This document shows, piece after piece, positions 1 through 6,135 of a stretch of 9,399 nt of DNA. The position numbers and the translations under genes were made by a program. The notes under the pieces are model-generated. The model worked only from the letters and a program-made list of their open reading frames with translations, made no database searches and had not been told where the DNA came from. The stretch comes from Nitrososphaerales archaeon TH5893 (GTDB lineage: Archaea; Thermoproteota; Nitrososphaeria; Nitrososphaerales; Nitrososphaeraceae). The stretch spans positions 1 through 9,399 of the forward strand of contig JAATVT010000171.1 in assembly GCA_014523685.1 (NCBI GenBank), given 5' to 3'. Positions within the stretch are counted from its first letter, which is position 1. Each line of letters starts with the position of its first letter.

Positions 1-207
1 ATTAAGATAAAGCAACAATTTTTCTGGGTCTCTTCGGAGTGCCTTTGGAAATTCCATAAAATTCCTAAATATGGTGCGTTGGCCTATCCAAATAATCTGG
101 GGCGAAGGAATCTCAAGTCTTGAAGCCTCCTTCCTAGAGGTATTACTTAGTTGACCTTTTAGGCGTTTCAAGAGGCTTTCATAGTCTGATTTAGTTTGAT
201 GGCTCAC
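1..207 (-). CDS. Translation initiation factor aIF2, beta subunit (N-terminal part, runs off left edge)
   Basis: This is the N-terminal 69 residues of a gene that continues beyond base 1. aIF2-beta is one of three subunits of the archaeal factor that brings initiator Met-tRNA to the small ribosomal subunit. The reading shows the family layout: a short N-terminal helix (DYESLLKRL, residues 8-16), then the core alpha-beta domain with RTIFRNF (44-50) and ALRRDPEKLLLYL (56-68). These match the archaeal aIF2-beta pattern of an NRT-xxx-NF segment followed by a L-RDP-x-LLK helix. The full family protein is about 135-140 residues, and its C-terminal four-Cys zinc domain lies outside the window. The start is taken as GTG at 207, because an in-frame stop lies at 241-243 and no other usable start codon was seen between them. 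No clear Shine-Dalgarno sequence is visible. The family call is strong; the exact start is less certain. Confidence 0.85.
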   Translation of the reverse strand, partial: MSHQTKSDYESLLKRLKGQLSNTSRKEASRLEIPSPQIIWIGQRTIFRNFMEFPKALRRDPEKLLLYLN

Positions 208-351
208 AGTTCTTGTAGTATCTAATCTCTTTAATGTACGTTATGGAATACTAGAGAAACCTACAGAACACTAAAGACATTTACCATATTTACGAAAAAC
301 TATTGAAACTAGGTGCATTTTATATCTAGACTCCAACAGTTTTGCAAGATG

Positions 352-1467
352 CTATGGCATAAGCATTCTAAAATCGTAGTCTTTAATCCTTTTTCGTGTG
401 ACGTTTATCGCCATGGAGGATGAATCACATCCAATCCATTGTCTTCGCAATTTGCTCGCGACCGTTAGTGTCGTGCCGGAGCCACAAAAGAAATCTGCAA
501 TAAGATTACCTGGCTTAGAAAATTTTTCAATTATCCTTTCCAACAGCGCCATATGTTTTTCTGTACCATAACCAGTTGAATAGTCATAGGATTCAATATC
601 TGTCCAAATATTATCAAGTATTTTATGAGTCTTTTTAGGAATCCAGTATTCTGGATATTTTACTCCATCCCTCTTACGAATAAATTCCTTTTTTTTCCCT
701 GTCTTCTCCCAGTACTGTTCCAAAGAGAGAGGGTAGAGTTTTCGTTTGTAAACGTCGTAGTTTCTTATTGCCTTAGATGCTCTTGCCTTGGACCATTTCC
801 ATTGTCCTCTTTCAGGTGTATAACGGAATATTTCATACCTCATTGTAGGTCGGTCAACATTGCTCCAAAACCCCATCCACTTTGACTCAGATACGTGTTC
901 AACAAGAGGAGGAGGATATCTTGTATCGGGAGCCTTAGAGTACCAAAGAATTGAATCATTTGAGTTGTGCATTCTATCGATAGAATTGAACTGATAAAGC
1001 AAATTCTTCCTTCGCCCTCTCTTCACTACAATTTCATTACGAAAATTTTCTGGTTTGAATATTTCATCCATAATTACCTTTACATAATGGACAACATGCC
1101 AATCTAAATGAATAAAAATGGATCCGGTCTCAGATAACAAATGTTGCATGGCGCAAAGCCGAGGATACATCATATCCAGATACTGGCTGATCTTTCCTTT
1201 CCAAATATCAGAAAACGCAACATGATTAGAATTTTTCATTCTCTGGAAGTAAATCTCGTTGCTGTAAAAAGGGGGATCGATGTAAATTAAGTCAATTTTC
1301 CTCGCAAAACCCATACTAATCAGATATTTCATTGCAATCAGATTGTCTGAATGAAAAAGTATGTTCGAACATTTTAGGGCATCGTCTGGTGATATCGTTA
1401 TTTCCTTGTTAACGAATAGGCTTTCGTTCTGATTATCCTGTGACCAATACAGTTTAACGTCTGACAT
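352..1467 (-). CDS. Beta-class DNA amino-methyltransferase (N6-adenine or N4-cytosine), 371 aa
   Basis: Transfers a methyl group from S-adenosylmethionine to the exocyclic amino group of adenine or cytosine in DNA. Motif IV, the catalytic DPPF, is at residues 64-67 (in DLIYIDPPF). The SAM-binding motif I, FFCGSGTT, is at 326-333, preceded by TEKHMALLERII (302-313). Motif IV before motif I, with the presumed target-recognition region between (about 140-290), defines the beta class (DNA methylase N-4/N-6 family, as in type III Mod subunits). At 371 residues it is much shorter than a typical type III Mod and looks like a stand-alone enzyme. All key motifs are intact, so it is probably active. 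It starts at ATG 1467 with no clear ribosome site. A weak T5 run (minus strand, about 295-299) lies downstream. It is divergent from the unknown pair at 1773-2593. No recognisable restriction gene is adjacent; target sequence and base cannot be read from the sequence. Confidence 0.9.
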   Translation of the reverse strand: MSDVKLYWSQDNQNESLFVNKEITISPDDALKCSNILFHSDNLIAMKYLISMGFARKIDLIYIDPPFYSNEIYFQRMKNSNHVAFSDIWKGKISQYLDMMYPRLCAMQHLLSETGSIFIHLDWHVVHYVKVIMDEIFKPENFRNEIVVKRGRRKNLLYQFNSIDRMHNSNDSILWYSKAPDTRYPPPLVEHVSESKWMGFWSNVDRPTMRYEIFRYTPERGQWKWSKARASKAIRNYDVYKRKLYPLSLEQYWEKTGKKKEFIRKRDGVKYPEYWIPKKTHKILDNIWTDIESYDYSTGYGTEKHMALLERIIEKFSKPGNLIADFFCGSGTTLTVASKLRRQWIGCDSSSMAINVTRKRIKDYDFRMLMP

Positions 1468-1772
1468 ACAGAATTAATCTCAGTCTTAATGAGTTCGGTT
1501 ACTATTAGATAATTGTTACTAGATTTATTGGTTCATCCATCAATTTTCAAGACTGCATCGAATAGTATGAATAACAGAATAACGGTATCGATAATCCTTC
1601 TCCGTGTACAACTGACCACAACAGTTTCTATTGGATTTACGCCGTTAGTTTGGACATCGTACAGGTCCAAAATTGGCTCACTTCAATAATGAAACTAATC
1701 ATTATAGAAATCATTTTAGTCATATTAGCCAGGATAAATAAATAAATATATTATTAGATATAATTATAGCTA
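1468..1772. other. Divergent intergenic region, 305 bp
   Basis: Lies between the methyltransferase (leaving to the left) and the plus-strand pair (leaving to the right), so it should carry both promoters. The plus-strand promoter is visible at 1744-1751. No convincing TATA box for the methyltransferase was found. No open frame with coding character was seen on either strand. Confidence 0.6.
1744..1751 (+). promoter_or_regulatory. TATA box for the 1773-2593 gene pair
   Basis: AAATATAT is centred about 26 bp upstream of the ATG at 1773. That is the distance expected from an archaeal TATA box to the transcription start, so the mRNA would begin at or next to the start codon (leaderless). The region is very AT-rich, so the exact box could be shifted by a few bases. 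Confidence 0.5.
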
Positions 1773-2042
1773 ATGCGACATAATCAGCATTTGAAATCAA
1801 TTTCTGTATATGTTCCGATTGAAAAAGTTGAAGCTAATCTTTCGGAGATTGGATTTCAATGTGTCGGTTCTAGCACAATAGTCGCAGATGGCAAGTTTTG
1901 GAAAAAAATGCTATATGTCAACAAAGAAGAGACAATAAGCGTTTCTGAAGAAATTGGAGATGCTTATCCCAAGGATCCCATAATCACTATATGTGGATCC
2001 AAATATACTATCTCAAGCATCATAGAAGGAGTGAAAAATTAA
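1773..2042 (+). CDS. Unrecognised 89-aa protein, first gene of a coupled pair
   Basis: I do not recognise this family. The product is a small soluble protein with no signal peptide or membrane segment. It alternates short hydrophobic stretches (SISVYVPI, residues 9-16; IITICGSKYTISSIIEG, 70-86) with charged ones, which suggests a compact alpha-beta fold. It has two Cys, at 29 and 74, too few for a metal site alone. The ATG lies about 26 bp downstream of a TATA box and lacks a leader, which supports this start. Its TAA stop overlaps the next ATG by one base (TAATG), so it is translationally coupled to the 183-residue protein and the two probably act together. An antitoxin-like or accessory role beside the methyltransferase is only a guess from position. 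Confidence 0.6.
   Translation: MRHNQHLKSISVYVPIEKVEANLSEIGFQCVGSSTIVADGKFWKKMLYVNKEETISVSEEIGDAYPKDPIITICGSKYTISSIIEGVKN
2026..2034 (+). promoter_or_regulatory. Shine-Dalgarno site fixing the start of the second gene
   Basis: AAGGAGTGA, inside the last codons of the upstream gene, closely matches the complement of the archaeal 16S rRNA 3' end. It sits about 8-10 bases before ATG 2042. It favours that start over an in-frame ATG at 1991 that would overlap the first gene by 50 bases. Confidence 0.65.
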
Positions 2043-2593
2043 TGCCTTTGTATGAATGTAACGAACAACAATTTGTAGAAAATATCCGCAGGATGATAGA
2101 AAGTTCTGAAAGGTTTCTTGTTAACAGGAAAATTAATTTGCATGATGATGCCAGATATGGTCCCGCTACCCTCCCAGATAGCGAGTTCGAAAAGTACGCA
2201 GCTTTATTTTTCAGGAAGTCGTTGAGATCAACGGTATTCTCTCGGACCCCATTTATCGATGATTTCCATAAAAGAATGTACGACCAAGATGAAAATCTCC
2301 ATGCTTCAAGCAACCTAAAATTCCCGAGAATTTCAATTCCCTACTACAGAGTTGAATACTCGATTAATCTATGGGGGGGGACATACTTTTTTGCTTTTGA
2401 TGCACTATTCAATTCAGAGATCCTAATGGAAAAGCGAAAAGGGAAGCTTTTGGGAAAGGAAGGTAGCCTGATTCATGTTCTAAAGTTCAATCCTCCTGAT
2501 GAAAATGTTCTTAACATTAACCTTCCAAAGGGAGTAATGGTCTTTGATGTTAAGAATATGATTAAAGTTATTGACTACACTTCAAATTTTTGA
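2042..2593 (+). CDS. Unrecognised 183-aa protein, second gene of a coupled pair
   Basis: I do not recognise this family. The protein opens with a polar helical part (QQFVENIRRMIESSERFL, residues 9-26). A charged middle follows, containing DSEFEKYAALFFRKSL (46-61). The C-terminal half is rich in beta-strand-like segments: VEYSINLWGGTYFFAFDALF (104-123), GSLIHVLKFN (141-150) and GVMVFDVKNMIKVIDY (164-179). There is no membrane segment and one Cys (6). The start at 2042 is supported by a Shine-Dalgarno site and the one-base overlap with the previous stop. Residues 111-113 (WGG) are encoded across a run of eight G at 2373-2380, where slippage would switch the gene off after about 113 residues. 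The gene ends 4 bp from the stop of the opposing gene. No PD-(D/E)xK, HNH or GIY-YIG nuclease motif was seen. Confidence 0.6.
   Translation: MPLYECNEQQFVENIRRMIESSERFLVNRKINLHDDARYGPATLPDSEFEKYAALFFRKSLRSTVFSRTPFIDDFHKRMYDQDENLHASSNLKFPRISIPYYRVEYSINLWGGTYFFAFDALFNSEILMEKRKGKLLGKEGSLIHVLKFNPPDENVLNINLPKGVMVFDVKNMIKVIDYTSNF
2373..2380 (+). repeat. Homopolymer tract of eight G inside a coding region
   Basis: Eight consecutive G residues within the 183-aa gene, in otherwise AT-rich sequence. Such tracts are prone to replication slippage and to sequencing or assembly error. In the present sequence the frame is open through the tract. Confidence 0.9.
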
Positions 2594-2597
2594 GTTC

Positions 2598-3227
2598 CTA
2601 AATGGACCTGTCTAGCCAATGTATGAAAGGAGTAAGTGAATTTTCATAAGGTAACGCCTTTCGATTCTTTACGTTGAACCCGAGCAATAGCATTCTGCCT
2701 TCAAGTTTGGCTGAAAGCGCAAGAGGAAGGTCGTTTTTCATGAATGGTTGGAAAAACTCAAAAAAATAATCTTTCTGATATAATGCAATGTGTTGAGCGA
2801 AGCAGCTGGTTAAAATTACAGGGTCTCCAGCAATTCGTTTGCTCAATTCGGGTTTTCGGTCTGAACGGTCTTGTTTGATCTCGATCGATATCTGTAGCAC
2901 CCTCCTCATATAGTCCTCTCTTACTGAATTAGAATCCAATTTGTTTGGCATATTGTGAAACGATCTCACATCTCTGCCCAATTGCTCAATTGTCCTCTTT
3001 GCAAGGTCTGTTGCTGACAAAATTTCAGTTTGTCCTCTTATTCCATAGTCTTTTCCAAATAGGTAAAAAACCCCCATCATCTCTTCATTGCTTATAATTG
3101 GAAATCTTAATCTCCCACCTATGAAATCTCCAATCCTTTCCGCAATATCTGGGGGTAAAAACATACCCATATAGGAATCTCCAATTATTGGCATTTTTTC
3201 GTATGAACGATGTGGGTAATTTAACAT
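2598..3227 (-). CDS. Unrecognised 209-aa protein convergent with the unknown pair
   Basis: I do not recognise this family. The protein is soluble and mixed alpha-beta, with one Cys (142). Hydrophobic segments such as DPVILTSCFAQHIALY (135-150), DYFFEFFQPF (153-162) and LEGRMLLLGFNV (175-186) alternate with charged helices. Asp105 and the Glu116-Ile-Lys118 triplet in LQISIEIKQ resemble the spacing of a PD-(D/E)xK nuclease core, but the leading PD is missing, so this is not enough for a call. The ATG at 3227 fits a TATA box with a purine-rich BRE at 3278-3290 (leader about 28 bases). A later start at Met12 (3194) is possible. Its stop lies 4 bp from that of the plus-strand 183-aa gene. It shares the block with the methyltransferase, so a linked role is possible but unproven. 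Confidence 0.6.
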   Translation of the reverse strand: MLNYPHRSYEKMPIIGDSYMGMFLPPDIAERIGDFIGGRLRFPIISNEEMMGVFYLFGKDYGIRGQTEILSATDLAKRTIEQLGRDVRSFHNMPNKLDSNSVREDYMRRVLQISIEIKQDRSDRKPELSKRIAGDPVILTSCFAQHIALYQKDYFFEFFQPFMKNDLPLALSAKLEGRMLLLGFNVKNRKALPYENSLTPFIHWLDRSI

Positions 3228-3277
3228 TTAGGACTCTTAGACTTGAATACCCGGTGGCGAGAATGGTGTAAGAGGAT

Positions 3278-3290
3278 AATATATTTTTCC
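3278..3290 (-). promoter_or_regulatory. BRE and TATA box for the 209-aa gene
   Basis: On the minus strand this reads GGGAAAAATATAT: a purine-rich BRE followed by an AT-only TATA element. It is centred about 54 bp upstream of ATG 3227, predicting a transcription start near 3255 and a leader of about 28 bases. Confidence 0.45.
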
Positions 3291-3315
3291 CATCACTAAA
3301 ATTGCAGTAGTGATG
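3291..3315. repeat. Perfect 8-bp inverted repeat next to the BRE
   Basis: CATCACTA (3291-3298) and TAGTGATG (3308-3315) are exact reverse complements separated by nine bases. The repeat abuts the upstream edge of the BRE at 3286-3290, a usual place for an archaeal transcription regulator to bind. It could equally form an RNA hairpin if transcribed. Confidence 0.6.
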
Positions 3316-3322
3316 CCACTTA

Positions 3323-3354
3323 GGATTAGAAGAGTTAATGTCTTCTCCTAATCT
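3323..3354. repeat. Imperfect inverted repeat (stem-loop)
   Basis: GGATTAG (3323-3329) pairs with CTAATCT (3348-3354) with one G-T pair. After one mismatch the stem continues with AGAG (3331-3334) against TTCT (3343-3346), again with one G-T pair. It lies 8 bp from the repeat at 3291-3315. Function unknown. Confidence 0.45.
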
Positions 3355-3611
3355 ACTGAAGCAGGTACTATGTTTTAATATAACAATATAAAATAACGAT
3401 AATACCTTCTTCGCTGCCGGCACAACAATTATTATGATATGATCTTAAATTATCAGTACAAATTTAGGTCAATGTACTTCTGATTTTGAGTATACCAAAG
3501 ACATCTATCTTCTAAAGTTTGCAACAACCTTGGCAACTACGATACGGAGTATAACGTTGTTAGGATAATTAACGATCAAAAATACCTTCAGCTAACAATC
3601 TACCTATGTCA

Positions 3612-3627
3612 GAAATAAAGAAAAATT
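3612..3627 (-). terminator. T-rich terminator after the ferredoxin gene
   Basis: On the minus strand, about 28-43 bases past the stop, the sequence reads CAATTTTTCTTTATTT. Archaeal RNA polymerase terminates at oligo-T tracts without needing a hairpin, and this is the only such tract near the stop. Confidence 0.45.
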
Positions 3628-3654
3628 GAAGGAGAAAATGGAGAAATGAGGTGG

Positions 3655-4197
<543 letters not shown>

Positions 4198-4220
4198 CTA
4201 ACAGTTATCAAGTTACATAT

Positions 4221-4228
4221 TATATAAA
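4221..4228 (-). promoter_or_regulatory. TATA box of the ferredoxin gene
   Basis: TTTATATA on the minus strand matches the archaeal consensus. Its centre is about 33 bp from ATG 4191, so transcription should begin near 4198 with a leader of about seven bases. Confidence 0.7.
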
Positions 4229-4859
4229 CTGTATGTGGCCAGTATTGGTGTACGCAATTTAGATAACCAGATATAGTATTAGTACTATTTATAATGCAAT
4301 AAAATTATTGTAAATTATATACAATTGAAACTCGTATATGATATTTCGGTTTAGTTGACCATGCACAAAGCACCCCTAACAATTCATTTCTAACTTTCAA
4401 TGAATCGAACGTGCTTGAATCTAAGTGGTCTATACGGAACGTCCAATTATCTAAGATATTATTATTGTTTATGATTGCTCTAATGATTTAAGTGTCGTAA
4501 TTACTGGACGAGGGGGTTAAATTGAGAAACTCTCGAGTTATGAATCTTATCTATTTTTTAAAGGCCAGGATTTGATCCAGTCAGGTAAAATCATGTTTCC
4601 TAATTGCGAGGATATTCTATTTTCTCTTTTGACTTTGCTCTAGCTATCTTGATAGACTACTCTATGTAGTACATCTCTAACCCGGTTGTCTCAATCAAAT
4701 TTGTTTCCAAAACTCTTGAAACCCAGCAACTCGGTCACATCGTTGTATAGGGTTGTCTACTATAGGAATGTTAATCGCTTCTAAGTATTTGGATTTCCTT
4801 TAAGACTTAAAGTCCTCTAATATTTTTTGTTCTTGCACCGATTCGATATACAGAGATAT
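4229..4859. other. Long non-coding gap, about 630 bp
   Basis: I found no long open frame, tRNA-like fold or repeat family. The only clear structure is a near-palindrome, CTTTAAG-A-CTTAAAG, at 4798-4812, about 48 bp past the ArsA stop. The region may carry an unrecognised small RNA or simply be spacer. Confidence 0.5.
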
Positions 4860-6041
4860 TCATATTCCCTTAGCAAACAAGACATTCAATTCATCACCAT
4901 TAAGCTTTGCTTTTACCAATTTCATAGTTAATGCGGCGCTTGGCAAAGGAACGATATTAACTATATATCCTACAGGATTTTTTACTTTTATTGTAAGTTG
5001 ATCGCCATGACGTTCCAAATCAAAATCATCTTTTTCTGTAAATGGTACCTTTACTGTCATTCGCAATGAATTCTCTTCTGTTGAAAAGTTGAAAGCTTTG
5101 CCCCGGTAGTATATTCGTGCAGGATCTTCATTTCCAAAAAGTAGTTCGCCATTCTTCCTTAACATCCCCAGTCCTCTCAATTCAGTGTCGTGAAGACGAA
5201 TTTCCTTCAATGAAAGGGGGTAAAAATTTGCCCTTGCTTCCTCTACCTTCCCTTCTTGAAATTCAGCCCAATTTGCATAATACTGATCAGTAGTTTGATG
5301 TGGCATGATTTTGTTTATGATAGCCAAGTCTACATTGATACCAAAGAGGCTAGCAGACATTAAAGCTCTTTTTGCATTTTCTATACTAAACGTATCCGGA
5401 TTAGCAACTAATCTGATGCTCGTCATATTGCTATTCTGAATGATTTCAGACAAATATTGGATCCTATTTAGTAAGTCGGCTTCGATTTGAATATTGCCTT
5501 TCGAAGGAATTGGATTTTTTGACAAGGCTTGAAACATCCTTGCTACCCCGCCAAACATTCCCAAGAGCCCTGCCATTTTTCTTCCAATGCTTCCTACTAA
5601 CTTGGGAAAATATAAATATCGTAGCGCTTCACCAGAGGCTGGCATATCAATGACTATAACATCAAAACTTTTTTGTTTGACTAGCTCCTCTACTTTTAAC
5701 AGGGAGAACAACTGAGTCATCCCAGGTAGCATAGCAATTTCATAGGCGAGTGTCTCATCTATCCCTTTAGCTGAAAAGATAGATGCCATGTATGACAACG
5801 TCGTATCGAACTGATTTCTCATTTCGGTTACAGGGTCTATCTGCAAGACATCCAATTTGGGAAGAATTTCCTGTACTTGGTAACCAATGTTAGGCATCAT
5901 TAATGCGTCACTCAAAGTATGTGCCGGATCTGAGGAAATGACCAGAGTCTTATGGCCATACTCTGCTAATTTGATGGCTGTGGAACAGGACGTTACTGTT
6001 TTGCCTGTGCCGCCCTTGCCAGTGTAAATAATTAATCTCAC
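4860..6041 (-). CDS. ArsA/GET3-family ATPase with C-terminal HSP20-like domain, 393 aa
   Basis: A cytoplasmic P-loop ATPase of the SIMIBI class. The deviant Walker A GKGGTGKT with its signature lysine is at residues 8-15. Switch I is SSDPAHTLSDAL (36-47), and switch II is IDMPASGEALR (131-141), where the family usually has DTAPTGHTLR. NPDTFSIENAKR (214-225) and INKIMP (242-247) match later ArsA-type loops. Residues about 317-393 (from FNFSTEENSLRM) fit the HSP20-like domain found at the end of many archaeal and cyanobacterial ArsA homologues. It has one ATPase domain, so it would act as a dimer. Its only Cys is C19: arsenite-binding cysteines and the GET3 CxxC are absent, so arsenite export is unlikely, and a chaperone or targeting role is a guess. 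The start is GTG 6041, since an in-frame stop lies at 6054-6056. It follows the aminotransferase by 94 bp, probably as a separate unit. Confidence 0.9.
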   Translation of the reverse strand: MRLIIYTGKGGTGKTVTSCSTAIKLAEYGHKTLVISSDPAHTLSDALMMPNIGYQVQEILPKLDVLQIDPVTEMRNQFDTTLSYMASIFSAKGIDETLAYEIAMLPGMTQLFSLLKVEELVKQKSFDVIVIDMPASGEALRYLYFPKLVGSIGRKMAGLLGMFGGVARMFQALSKNPIPSKGNIQIEADLLNRIQYLSEIIQNSNMTSIRLVANPDTFSIENAKRALMSASLFGINVDLAIINKIMPHQTTDQYYANWAEFQEGKVEEARANFYPLSLKEIRLHDTELRGLGMLRKNGELLFGNEDPARIYYRGKAFNFSTEENSLRMTVKVPFTEKDDFDLERHGDQLTIKVKNPVGYIVNIVPLPSAALTMKLVKAKLNGDELNVLFAKGI

Positions 6042-6123
6042 CTTAAGCTCATCTCAACTTGGGTTAGCTGTTGTAAATCGTACTGAAATATGTCTACATA
6101 CAATTTTAGAAACGATTAAGATT

Positions 6124-6129
6124 AAAAAA
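6124..6129 (-). terminator. Oligo-T terminator after the aminotransferase gene
   Basis: Six T in a row on the minus strand, beginning seven bases past the TAA stop of the aminotransferase. This is a typical archaeal terminator and argues that ArsA downstream has its own promoter; a weak candidate, ACATATTT, lies at 6086-6093. Confidence 0.5.
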
Positions 6130-6135
6130 GTGGAA

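Larger units (their letters stand above)
3228..3654. other. Intergenic region, 427 bp
   Basis: Holds the promoter of the 209-aa gene (3278-3290), two neighbouring inverted repeats (3291-3315 and 3323-3354) and a T-rich terminator for the ferredoxin gene (3612-3627, minus). Between about 3360 and 3610 I see nothing I can name. Confidence 0.5.

Noticed and set aside
625..885. Plus-strand 86-codon open frame
   Set aside because: Lies wholly inside the methyltransferase on the other strand and has no start signal; an antisense shadow.
2020..2313. Minus-strand 97-codon open frame
   Set aside because: Antisense to the better supported 183-aa gene, with no family signal.
3310..3359. Possible C/D box small RNA (GTGATGC ... 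CTGA, 50 bases apart)
   Set aside because: The C box is imperfect, no clear internal D'/C' boxes exist, and the would-be guide region folds on itself, which is unlike real C/D guides.
3085..3423. Minus-strand 112-codon open frame
   Set aside because: Overlaps the 209-aa gene in another frame and runs through its promoter and inverted repeats; composition is not protein-like.
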